NCBI GenBank assembly: GCA_964392175.1 | Contig: CAYMOJ010000040.1 | Coordinates: 1-12,652 of the forward strand | Length of the DNA: 12,652 nucleotides | Reading direction: 5' to 3' | Source of the DNA: Firm-04 sp964392175 | Lineage (GTDB): Bacteria; Bacillota; Clostridia; Oscillospirales; Ruminococcaceae | Part shown: positions 1-6,417 of the stretch, one piece after another | How the letters are laid out: each line of letters starts with the position of its first letter | How positions within the stretch are numbered: the stretch's first letter is position 1 | Position numbers and translations under genes: made by a program | Notes under the pieces: model-generated | Seen by the model: the letters and a program-made list of their open reading frames with translations, nothing else | What the model was told of the DNA's origin: nothing | The model's database searches: none

Positions 1-885
1 GGTGCTTGTGTTTATCAGTGTCAGTTCGGGGCAATTTCGGATAAATCTTACATCCTCAACGTCATTGACCTGATTAAGAAAAGTGAACAGGGGAGAAGCT
101 ATAAGCTGTACGCAATCGTTGCACCATCCATTTCTAGTCAGTTTACTTATGCAAAGCTTGGGCAGGTGATTACAGGTCTGAAAAAGCTTGGCTTCCATAC
201 AGTTGTTGAAGCGGCACTTGGTGCGGATATGGTTGCACAGCAAGAGTCAAAAGAGTTGGCAGAGAAAGGCTTTTTGACAAGTTCCTGTTGTCCTGCGTTC
301 GTAAAGTATATCCAGTCATCGTTCCCGGATTTATTGCCTTATGTATCGCATAATCTTTCCCCAATGGCGACCATTTCCAAATATATCAAGGATACAACCG
401 AAAATGCAAAGACCATTTTTATCGGGCCATGTACCGCCAAAAAAGCAGAAGCGCAGCTGGATACTGTAAAACCATATGTGGATGCTGTGCTTACCTTTGA
501 AGAATTGCAAGCATTGTTTGATAGTCGCGATATAGACATTACAACCTTGGATGAGGATATTCTGGATAATGCTTCCTATTTTGGAAGAATTTTCGCACGT
601 TCAGGTGGCCTTTCAGATGCTGTTGCGCAAGGTCTGAAGGAACAAAACATTGCCTTTGATCTGAAGGCTGTTTCATGCGACGGCATAGAAGAATGTCGTA
701 CAGCATTGATGAAAAAAAGCAGGAATGTGCTTGACGGGAACTTTATTGAAGGTATGGCGTGTGTGGGTGGCTGTATCGGTGGCGCAGGCTGTCTTACGCA
801 TGGGATGAAGGATAAAGCGGAGGTCGATAAATACGGCAGAGAAGCTTTTGAAAAGACAATTTCTGACGCAGTTTCCTTATTATGA
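1..885 (+). CDS. [FeFe]-hydrogenase, C-terminal part (5' end outside window), group-B-like
   Basis: The reading frame is open from base 1, so the gene is cut by the window edge. The first visible codons encode GACVYQCQFGAI, the C-x3-C tail of a [4Fe-4S] ferredoxin-type motif. Three H-cluster motifs follow: L1 SSCCPAF (bases 280-300), L2 GPCTAKKAE (424-450) and L3 MACVGGCIGG (754-783). The four cysteines expected to hold the H-cluster are at bases 289-291, 430-432, 760-762 and 772-774. The cysteine at 286-288 matches the proton-relay Cys299 of Clostridium pasteurianum CpI. The family is cytoplasmic and interconverts protons and H2 using ferredoxin-type electron carriers. L2 has Gly before Pro-Cys where CpI-type enzymes have Met, and L3 has GGAGC in place of GGGQ. 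As I know the family, this fits group B (CpIII-like) rather than group A. It ends in TGA 59 bases before a strong terminator. Family assignment is firm; the subgroup is inference. Confidence 0.93.
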   Translation, partial: GACVYQCQFGAISDKSYILNVIDLIKKSEQGRSYKLYAIVAPSISSQFTYAKLGQVITGLKKLGFHTVVEAALGADMVAQQESKELAEKGFLTSSCCPAFVKYIQSSFPDLLPYVSHNLSPMATISKYIKDTTENAKTIFIGPCTAKKAEAQLDTVKPYVDAVLTFEELQALFDSRDIDITTLDEDILDNASYFGRIFARSGGLSDAVAQGLKEQNIAFDLKAVSCDGIEECRTALMKKSRNVLDGNFIEGMACVGGCIGGAGCLTHGMKDKAEVDKYGREAFEKTISDAVSLL

Positions 886-943
886 TGATTCAAACCGCTG
901 CCGATTGCGATTTCTTTGAGATGAAAATATAGAGTGCGCTTAC

Positions 944-984
944 AAAAACTCCTTGCTAGGCATCACCCTAGCAAGGAGTTTTTT
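944..984. terminator. Bidirectional intrinsic terminator between hydrogenase and hydrolase-GNAT genes
   Basis: A perfect stem pairs 948-960 (ACTCCTTGCTAGG) with 967-979, around a 6-base loop (961-966). It is extended by an A-run on the left (944-948) and a T-run on the right (979-984). Because both flanks carry the needed tract, it can stop transcription from the plus-strand hydrogenase gene (ends 885) and from the minus-strand operon (ends 1019). Confidence 0.95.
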
Positions 985-1018
985 GTGAACCGGCTTTTCA
1001 AGAAGCATTTGATTGTGC

Positions 1019-2164
1019 TTATGGATTCGTTTTCGTTATATTCAACCAATGCTCCTTTGTCATTTTATTGGTATGACCAATTCGAACCTCGTTCATCATC
1101 GGAATAGGAACATCATCGCAGGTATGGTGATAAACAAAACCTATCTTTTCTTGCACACGTTTGGATTTGCTGTTTCCATCATAATAGCCGCACCAGACGG
1201 TGGTCATGTCCAAATTCGTGAAGGCGTGGTCAAGGATAGCTCTCGCCGCTTCAGGTACATAGCCTCTGCCCCAAAAAGGTTTGCCCAACCAATAACCAAG
1301 TTCGCATTCGTCATCCCTGTTGGTCATGTCTGTGTGACCGTTTAGCCGAAGTTCAATGGCGCCAATTGCAGTATCATTTTCTTTTTCGCAAATTGCATAG
1401 CATTCTGATCCGTCTAGTACATTTTGGATGATGAAAAGGCTTTCTTCTATCGATTTGTGGGGCTGCCAGCCAGCGATGGGGCCAATGTCGGGATCTTTTG
1501 CATATTTGTATAAGCTTTCGGCATCTGTTTCCCGCCAGTGACGAAGGATGAGCCGTTGCGTTCTGATTGTCGTGAGCCAATTATCAAGGAAGCGCATCTG
1601 CTCTGGTGTATGAAACCAATGCGTTCCATTTTCCATAATGGTTAAGTTGGCTTGATATGCATTCGAAAAGGTGGCAATGGTTTTGTGGGATATGAAATGA
1701 TCCTGTTCCCCGTACAGAATTTCAGTGGGAACAGTCCAATGAATGGGATGACTGCGAACATAACAGAGATATTTCCATGAGAACGTTTCACCAAAGGCTG
1801 TCTCGATGGTTTCTTTTTCACGCAATGCATCCTCCGTCACATTTGATTTTGCCATGCGATCGGTAATCAGCTTTTCCATATCCACAATGGGGGAGATGAA
1901 ATACGCTTTCTTGATTTTCTCTTGCGGCAACGCGCACATCGAAAAATACGCACCGATGCTGTTTGCGATTAAAATGATATGGCTGTATTTTGCTGTCAGT
2001 GTTTCCAATGCGGTTGAAAATTCTGTTGTTGCCTCCCATGGCGTTTGGGCTTTGTAGTCAAGACCCACAACATCGTTGTGGGGAAACAGCGACTTATAGT
2101 GCTTTGCTTCTTCTGCCGTACCGCCCTTGCCGTGAATGTATAAAACAAGTGTGTGATTCAGCAT
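1019..2164 (-). CDS. Alpha/beta-hydrolase-GNAT acetyltransferase fusion protein
   Basis: This 381-residue protein joins two enzyme folds in one uninterrupted frame. Residues 1-200 look like a small alpha/beta-hydrolase: an early HGKGG oxyanion-type motif (11-15), nucleophile elbow ANSIG with Ser69 (first Gly of GxSxG replaced by Ala), acid YGEQD with Asp155, and His182 in NGTHWF. Residues 202-381 are a RimJ/RimL-like GNAT domain: RLILRHW start (204-210), acetyl-CoA loop FWGRGYVPEA (297-306) and the NSKSKRVQEKIGF helix (331-343) typical of the end of the fold. The first domain may cleave an ester or amide and the second may acetylate an amine, but neither substrate can be read. The ATG follows an AGGGTGA-like site 25 bases after the PII-like gene, so it is probably the last gene of the DUF1538 operon. 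Single-domain hydrolases and GNATs are both common; the fusion is the unusual part. Confidence 0.85.
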   Translation of the reverse strand: MLNHTLVLYIHGKGGTAEEAKHYKSLFPHNDVVGLDYKAQTPWEATTEFSTALETLTAKYSHIILIANSIGAYFSMCALPQEKIKKAYFISPIVDMEKLITDRMAKSNVTEDALREKETIETAFGETFSWKYLCYVRSHPIHWTVPTEILYGEQDHFISHKTIATFSNAYQANLTIMENGTHWFHTPEQMRFLDNWLTTIRTQRLILRHWRETDAESLYKYAKDPDIGPIAGWQPHKSIEESLFIIQNVLDGSECYAICEKENDTAIGAIELRLNGHTDMTNRDDECELGYWLGKPFWGRGYVPEAARAILDHAFTNLDMTTVWCGYYDGNSKSKRVQEKIGFVYHHTCDDVPIPMMNEVRIGHTNKMTKEHWLNITKTNP

Positions 2165-2189
2165 TTTTCAAATGTCACCCTTTGTTCCT

Positions 2190-2897
2190 TTATGGAGATG
2201 TTTCCGATATACCCATAGCGGAGTCGATCGGCATTGATATTACAATGCCTTTGGCATCGCTGTTCAAGCCGCATTTTTCGCTGATGCTGCGCATGATACT
2301 GATTTTGTTTTCGATCGGGGAAAGGATCAGGACAATTTCCTTTTCCTCCTGTACGCTCAGTCCCCAAAAGCTGGTGACTTCCTCATTATCAATGCGGCGG
2401 CTGTGTATGACAGTACCGCCTTTTGCACCGACACTTTTGGCGGCTTCCATTACATTACCGCTGAATCCTCTGTTGATGATTGCCGCCACCAATACGTGCT
2501 TTGTTTCGGGCATATCGATTTCATCCTTTCTATCCAAATGATAAGCATTTTCTTCTGCGTTTTGTGTTAACATACGAAGCAAGATACTATTTGCTCCGAC
2601 GAGTGGAATTGTAAACGCAATTCCACTGTTTACCGTGCCAAGACGCAACTTCGAATGCAATTTATCAAGTATAGCACCTGATAAATACTTTGGAACCATA
2701 CTTACCAGCACACATTTATCTATGCTTCCAAGACCAAGCATATCCATAATTTCACTGGAAGCTGTTCCTTCGGCACTAAAACGGTACTGTAAGGGCAAAG
2801 CATCTTTTTGAAAAATCGCAGCTGTCTTTTCAGCAAGCTTTGGCGTAGTGATGACCGTAAGCAATTGAAAAGACAATTTTTTTGGACTATTTTCCAT
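2190..2897 (-). CDS. Two-lobed PII-like (GlnB-related) regulatory protein
   Basis: The protein is 235 residues if started at the ATG at 2897, which has GGAGG nine bases upstream and lies 4 bases after the stop of the DUF1538 gene. A frame extension to 2939 lies inside that gene and is not used. The C-terminal half (about 134-230) follows a PII pattern: HVLVAAIINRG strand, VGAKGGTVIHSRR helix-strand turn, a shortened T-loop region (about 168-183), KEIVLILSP strand, and an ending GIVISMPIDSAMGI that matches the VLPVEEAIRI end of GlnB. The N-terminal half (about 11-105) has a similar but more diverged plan, with TPKLAEKTAAIF and KCVLVSMVPK segments, suggesting an internal duplication. PII proteins are cytosolic sensors that bind nucleotides and small ligands and regulate transporters and enzymes. 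Tight coupling to the membrane gene suggests that it controls that protein. Ligand unknown. Confidence 0.75.
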   Translation of the reverse strand: MENSPKKLSFQLLTVITTPKLAEKTAAIFQKDALPLQYRFSAEGTASSEIMDMLGLGSIDKCVLVSMVPKYLSGAILDKLHSKLRLGTVNSGIAFTIPLVGANSILLRMLTQNAEENAYHLDRKDEIDMPETKHVLVAAIINRGFSGNVMEAAKSVGAKGGTVIHSRRIDNEEVTSFWGLSVQEEKEIVLILSPIENKISIMRSISEKCGLNSDAKGIVISMPIDSAMGISETSP

Positions 2898-2901
2898 TTC
2901 A

Positions 2902-4428
2902 TCAACCCTCCTCAAGATCGATAACAACATCGCTATCATCGGGAAGCGCAGCCATATGTTCTTTGTTCTTATGCTTTTTCTCGGTTTTTAGTTGATAGAC
3001 AAGCCCCATCAACTGAATGGCAATCAGCGGGGTCAATGCGACCAATGCTACTACACCGAACGCATCGGTCATCAGATTCCCTCCGAGTGCTTTACAAACA
3101 CCGATGCTGAGTGGCAAAAGAAATGTAGATGTCATAGGGCCACTTGCAACACCACCGGAGTCAAACGCAATACCGACAAATATTTTAGGCACAAATCGTG
3201 ACAGCACCAAAGCAAGAATATATCCCGGTATTATGATCCACTGGATAGGTATCCCGGCAAGTACTCTTAGCATTGCAAGCCCTACACTGATAGCAACGCC
3301 GACTGACATACAGCAGTTCATTGTCTTTACTGAAATGGCACCGTCGGTAACATTTTCAACTTGATGGTTTAGAACCTGTATCGCCGGTTCAGCTTTCACG
3401 ATGTAATAGCCGATTATCATTCCGATTGGCACAAGAATCCATTTGTATGAAAGCGATGCGATTTCTTCACCCAGGAAGGAGCCTACTGGAGCAAACCCGA
3501 CATTGACACCGCATAAGAAAAGCACTAACCCTACATAAGTGTAAATCAGACCAATAGAAATACGCTTCATCTGACGCTTTTGAAAGCGATGGGTCAACAT
3601 CTGAAAGAGTATAAACACCGCCACAATGGGAAGGAATGATATCAGAACCTCCTTTGCATAGGTTGGGATTCCTTGCGCAAAGACCTTGACAACATCTCTG
3701 GTAGTGATTACCGTTGCCACATCGGTTCCGGAATAGACTGCTTCGGTCGGCTGGTAAAAACAACCGAGAATCAGTACAGCAAGAATAGGCCCTACACTGG
3801 AAAGTGCCACCAATCCGAAGCTGTCGCTTGCTGAGTTTTTATCGCTTCGTACGGAGGCAAGACCAACACCCAAAGCCATGATAAATGGTACAGTCATAGG
3901 CCCGGTTGTAACCCCACCGGAATCAAATGCAACTGCCAGAAATTCCTTCGGTACAAAAAGCGATGCTACAATCAGCCCTAAGTACAGTATAATCAGCAAC
4001 TTGGAAAGATCAATTTGATATTTTATTCGAATGATTGCCAACGCCAAAAAGATACCAACCCCAATAGCAACCGTAATAATCAAAACAATATTGGGAACGG
4101 ATGGTACTTGTTCTGCAAGTACCTGTAGGTCAGGCTCCGAGATGGTAATGATAGTGCCCATCATAAAGCCAATGAGCAATACCATCCATATCTTTTGGGT
4201 TTTTGATATCTGCACACCGATTCCTTCGCCAATCGGCGTCATAGCCGTTTCTGCACCAAGCTGAAAAAAGCCCATACCGAATATTAGCATTACGGCACCT
4301 ACAAGGAACATCACAATGCTGTTTAGCTCCATCGGAATCAGTAATACGCTGATAAGCAGTACAATTCCCGTTATGGGCAGAACTGCAGAAAGCGATTCCA
4401 TTGTTTTTTCTTTCAGTTTTGGATTCAA
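2902..4428 (-). CDS. DUF1538 integral membrane protein with tandem repeat; putative cation antiporter
   Basis: This is a 508-residue polytopic membrane protein made of two homologous halves. Each half has SEPDLQVL/AEPAIQVL (97-104 and 346-353) followed by AFDSGGV-x2-GPMT (167-178 and 421-432) and a DSFGLVAL/DAFGVVAL segment (202-209 and 455-462). The repeat and these motifs fit the DUF1538 family. From memory, a DUF1538 pair (UmpAB) from a halophilic Halomonas was reported as a two-component Na+(Li+,K+)/H+ antiporter, so this gene may be the fused equivalent. That role is inference here. The charged C-terminal tail (about 481-508: KTEKKHKNKE, then acidic) is probably cytosolic and could contact the PII-like partner. 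Translation seems to start at TTG (4428) with AAGGA ten bases upstream; the next in-frame ATG, at 4401, has a poorer site. First gene of a three-gene unit. Confidence 0.85.
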   Translation of the reverse strand: MNPKLKEKTMESLSAVLPITGIVLLISVLLIPMELNSIVMFLVGAVMLIFGMGFFQLGAETAMTPIGEGIGVQISKTQKIWMVLLIGFMMGTIITISEPDLQVLAEQVPSVPNIVLIITVAIGVGIFLALAIIRIKYQIDLSKLLIILYLGLIVASLFVPKEFLAVAFDSGGVTTGPMTVPFIMALGVGLASVRSDKNSASDSFGLVALSSVGPILAVLILGCFYQPTEAVYSGTDVATVITTRDVVKVFAQGIPTYAKEVLISFLPIVAVFILFQMLTHRFQKRQMKRISIGLIYTYVGLVLFLCGVNVGFAPVGSFLGEEIASLSYKWILVPIGMIIGYYIVKAEPAIQVLNHQVENVTDGAISVKTMNCCMSVGVAISVGLAMLRVLAGIPIQWIIIPGYILALVLSRFVPKIFVGIAFDSGGVASGPMTSTFLLPLSIGVCKALGGNLMTDAFGVVALVALTPLIAIQLMGLVYQLKTEKKHKNKEHMAALPDDSDVVIDLEEG

Positions 4429-4528
4429 TCGTGCACCATCCTTTCGCTCAATTCAAAAGCCACCTTCTAAAAGCATAAATATGCCATCAGTAACGAAAAA
4501 AGACCTATTGCTTTGTCTGTACATCCTT

Positions 4529-4558
4529 ATTATACCATATATCGCAAGATAAAGTCAA
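4529..4558 (-). promoter_or_regulatory. Sigma-A promoter of the DUF1538 operon
   Basis: On the minus strand, TTGACT (4558-4553) and TATAAT (4534-4529) are separated by 18 bases. The predicted start near 4522 gives a leader of about 90 bases before the TTG start codon. No convincing riboswitch fold was seen in the leader, only a short GCATA-AA-TATGC dyad at 4473-4484. Confidence 0.8.
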
Positions 4559-4668
4559 TGAAAATCAAATGAAAATGGTAGCACCTCATGTTTTCTGGCA
4601 TATTTGCGCGATTGCAGGGGAAAAGCGTGTTATAAACTGTAGCGCATTTTCAATGCGACTTTATCTTG
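4545..4668. repeat. Inverted pair of 12-mers between divergent promoters
   Basis: CAAGATAAAGTC at 4545-4556 and its exact reverse complement GACTTTATCTTG at 4657-4668 lie about 100 bases apart. The first overlaps the minus-strand -35 and the second overlaps the start of the plus-strand -35. They could bind one regulator at both divergent promoters. No regulator is known, and AT-rich DNA makes some chance similarity possible. Confidence 0.4.
4643..4657. promoter_or_regulatory. Dyad CGCATT-TTC-AATGCG upstream of the MBL promoter
   Basis: A perfect 6+3+6 dyad ends nine bases before the -35 hexamer of the MBL gene. This is a usual place for an activator or for co-operative repressor binding. Its match to a regulator family is unknown. 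Confidence 0.35.
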
Positions 4669-4694
4669 ACAAACGAAAAGCTTTACGCTATAAT
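4666..4694 (+). promoter_or_regulatory. Consensus sigma-A promoter of the MBL-fold gene
   Basis: TTGACA (4666-4671) and TATAAT (4689-4694) both match consensus, with the optimal 17-base spacer. The predicted start near 4701 gives a leader of about 25 bases, ending in an AAGGGGGA ribosome binding site (4712-4719). Confidence 0.9.
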
Positions 4695-4725
4695 GAAAGT
4701 GTATTATGTATAAGGGGGATTCTTT

Positions 4726-5436
4726 ATGGAGCAAAAAAACAGCAGCGGAGATCATATGGATCTCATAAAAGTGACTGAGCGTGTTTGGTTTTATCCGTTT
4801 GAACGAGAGCGTGATCGCCCAATCCTTGGATATATTAAAGGCGATAATATGAGTGTTGCGGTAGATGCCGGACATTCAGCAGCACATACAAAGGCATTTT
4901 ATACTGCATTGAAAGAATCCGGATTCCCTTTACCGCAGATAACCGTTCTTACACATTGGCATTGGGATCATACCTTCGGTAGCCACGCTGTCAATGGACT
5001 TTGCATTGCAAACCAATTTACAGATAGCTACCTTAGACGATTTAAGGAGAACATCAGTCAAAATGGTGTAGAAGTATTCTTGTCAATTGACAAATGTATA
5101 CGCAGAGAATACGATGGAAACCAGCCTGTTATGATTACATTTCCGGATATTGTATTCACCGATGAGCTGCGCATTGATGCAGGAAATTGTCCCATTCGAT
5201 TGTTTCGGAGCAAAGCACCGCACACCGATGATTCTACGCTTGTGTTTGTAGAAAACGAGAAAGTCCTGTTTTTGGGGGATGCAGCTTCCGGCGCATTTCC
5301 GACATGGTCGAAAGATTCCGAACTGTGTCATCAGCTTGCTGATACAATCGCTGCCCTGGATGTAGATGTTTGCCTTGAAAGTCACTGTACTCCGGAAACG
5401 AAGCAGGAAATGATTGACAATTTGCGTTCATCGTGA
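4726..5436 (+). CDS. Metallo-beta-lactamase-fold hydrolase
   Basis: The 236-residue protein has the full set of metal-binding signatures of the metallo-beta-lactamase superfamily: HWHWDH (77-82), His166 in APHTDD, Asp185 in FLGDAA and His220 in ESHCTP, after a VAVDAGHS strand-turn (44-51) that replaces the usual VDTG. These residues normally hold two metal ions that activate water. The family includes glyoxalase II-like thioesterases, lactonases and beta-lactamases, and the sequence does not say which applies. There is no signal peptide, so the protein is probably cytosolic. The first ATG (4726) has a strong AAGGGGGA site; an ATG at 4756 with GGAG just upstream is a possible second start. The gene is monocistronic, divergent from the DUF1538 operon and convergent with the end of the iron operon, 28 bases away. 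Confidence 0.9.
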   Translation: MEQKNSSGDHMDLIKVTERVWFYPFERERDRPILGYIKGDNMSVAVDAGHSAAHTKAFYTALKESGFPLPQITVLTHWHWDHTFGSHAVNGLCIANQFTDSYLRRFKENISQNGVEVFLSIDKCIRREYDGNQPVMITFPDIVFTDELRIDAGNCPIRLFRSKAPHTDDSTLVFVENEKVLFLGDAASGAFPTWSKDSELCHQLADTIAALDVDVCLESHCTPETKQEMIDNLRSS

Positions 5437-5443
5437 ATGACCG

Positions 5444-5483
5444 AAAAAAACGGATCGCCACCTATTAAAGATGACGATCCGTT
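5444..5483 (-). terminator. Terminator of the feo operon, overlapping the last codons
   Basis: AACGGATCG (5449-5457) pairs with CGATCCGTT (5475-5483) around a 17-base loop. Read on the minus strand, the stem is followed by seven Ts (plus-strand A-run 5444-5450). The upstream arm lies inside the coding sequence of the HMA protein, and its stop codon (5467-5465) is in the loop. On the plus strand the tail is only T-rich (TTCTTTCT), so it would end the MBL transcript less well. Confidence 0.8.
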
Positions 5484-5836
5484 CTTTCTATCTTTTCGAC
5501 TGCGTATCCCAGCCCGATCACCGTTTGACGGATGATCAAATCCGAAACGGCAGCATTGGCGTAGATGATCGCAATACCGCTTTTGAGATCTACCATAGCG
5601 CACAGCCCCTTTCGGGCAAACGCATTTTGGATTCTTGCAGCGCAGTTTTTACAGGTCATACCGCCAATTTGAACAGTGTATTGATGCGTAGATTCCGATT
5701 GTGCAGGAAGTTCGTTCGAGATTTTTTCTTCGTCTGCGCCAGTACCGCAGCAACCGTGCGTAAGCTTTTTTATGTAGCTTTTGATCGAAAAAATACAGAT
5801 CACAATGAGTAGGGTGATGATAATTGCAGTTGTCAT
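5465..5836 (-). CDS. Membrane-anchored heavy-metal-associated (HMA) domain protein of the feo operon
   Basis: The 123-residue protein has an N-terminal hydrophobic segment (about 3-19) followed by a basic SYIKKL stretch and a HGCCGTG motif (28-33). A hydrophilic linker (about 34-50) leads to an HMA fold (about 52-117) with the metal site GGMTCKNCAARI (Cys62, Cys65). HMA domains bind soft metals, usually Cu(I), in copper chaperones and P-type ATPases. The first 35 residues resemble the FeoB-associated Cys-rich small membrane proteins, so the gene looks like such an anchor joined to an HMA domain. With the anchor first and a basic stretch after it, the domain most likely faces the cytoplasm. 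Its ATG overlaps the TGA of the regulator gene by four bases (ATGA), indicating coupled translation. It may deliver or sense a metal near FeoB; this is inference. Confidence 0.8.
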   Translation of the reverse strand: MTTAIIITLLIVICIFSIKSYIKKLTHGCCGTGADEEKISNELPAQSESTHQYTVQIGGMTCKNCAARIQNAFARKGLCAMVDLKSGIAIIYANAAVSDLIIRQTVIGLGYAVEKIERTDRHL

Positions 5837-6210
5837 ATCGAGCCTTTCAGTAAATGATCTACAATCCTGTTCAATGTCTTTTCTGAGGTGTGTACAACGA
5901 TTTTTACAGCATCGCTATCCGCAGTTTCCTCATCTAAGTCAAGTGCCTTCTCGAGAAAATCCCGAATGATCACACAGCTTGTAAAAATGGAACTTGCCAC
6001 TTTGATTCCGCTTTGTGTCAGCTTGATCTGTCCATAATGTTCTTTATCAATATATCCGATCTCGCAAAGCTTGTCAGTCATTGCAACAGTGCTTGCCTTG
6101 CTGACTCCCACAACTTTTGCAACTTCTGTAGATTTTGCCGCACAGCCATTTTGGCACAGCTTGTAGATCGCAAAAAGATATTTTTTCTGTGCATATGATA
6201 TTTCATTCAT
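5833..6210 (-). CDS. DtxR/MntR-like transcriptional regulator with atypical metal site
   Basis: The protein has 125 residues when started at the ATG at 6210, which overlaps the stop of the small Cys-rich gene (ATGAATGA) and has GGTGAT upstream. The frame extends to 6315, but that part overlaps the other gene out of frame and has no proper site. Residues 1-66 form a winged helix-turn-helix (KSTEVAKVVGVSKASTVAMTDKL as helix-turn-helix, LTQSG in the wing), and residues 67-120 resemble the DtxR/MntR dimerisation helices (RDFLEKAL, HTSEKTLNRI). In this family Fe(II) or Mn(II) triggers DNA binding. Aligned by eye with Bacillus subtilis MntR, the ligand positions Asp8, Glu11, His77, Glu99, Glu102 and His103 correspond to Lys, Phe, Cys, Val, Val and Val. 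Cys19, Cys23, Cys49 and Cys79 are present. It is likely to control the operon through the GTTAGC dyads. Confidence 0.8.
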   Translation of the reverse strand: MNEISYAQKKYLFAIYKLCQNGCAAKSTEVAKVVGVSKASTVAMTDKLCEIGYIDKEHYGQIKLTQSGIKVASSIFTSCVIIRDFLEKALDLDEETADSDAVKIVVHTSEKTLNRIVDHLLKGSI

Positions 6211-6361
6211 GTTGCGCATCACCACTACAGCCACAGGCATGGGGGCAACCGGCGCAATTTCCACCGCAAGTGGATTTTCCGGATTTTCGATCTTTATAAA
6301 GTTGCCTTGCTGCAAGATAAATCATTGCTGCAACGATCAGCCCGACGATGATTGTTGCCAT
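6203..6361 (-). CDS. FeoB-associated Cys-rich membrane protein
   Basis: This small gene encodes 52 residues. It has an N-terminal membrane segment (about 3-18, ATIIVGLIVAAMIYLA), a basic RQLYKDRKSGK stretch, and a Cys cluster STCGGNCAGCPHACGC (30-45) with five cysteines. That plan and its place right after feoB match the FeoB-associated Cys-rich membrane protein family, which is thought to assist ferrous iron uptake; the mechanism is not established as far as I know. The ATG at 6361 has a GGGAGG site six bases upstream. A longer frame reaching back to 6625 lies inside feoB and is not a gene. Its TGA overlaps the start of the regulator gene by eight bases. Confidence 0.85.
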   Translation of the reverse strand: MATIIVGLIVAAMIYLAARQLYKDRKSGKSTCGGNCAGCPHACGCSGDAQHE

Positions 6362-6382
6362 AAAAATCCTCCCTTGCTTTAC

Positions 6383-6407
6383 GGAACGGGGGTGATACCC
6401 CCGTTCC
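6383..6407 (-). promoter_or_regulatory. GC-rich intercistronic hairpin between feoB and the small Cys-rich gene
   Basis: GGAACGGGGG (6383-6392) pairs perfectly with CCCCCGTTCC (6398-6407) around TGATA. No T-run follows on either strand, so it is unlikely to be an intrinsic terminator. It more likely sets mRNA stability or 3' end position of the feoB message, or limits expression of the three downstream genes. Confidence 0.7.
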
Positions 6408-6417
6408 CATAGATCTG

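Noticed and set aside
1990..2541. Plus-strand open frame of 183 codons
   Set aside because: Antisense across the junction of the hydrolase-GNAT and PII-like genes, which have clear motifs on the other strand.
6211..6315. N-terminal extension of the DtxR-like regulator
   Set aside because: It overlaps the Cys-rich gene in another frame. Its residues do not resemble the family, and the ATG at 6210 has a site and a typical coupled overlap.
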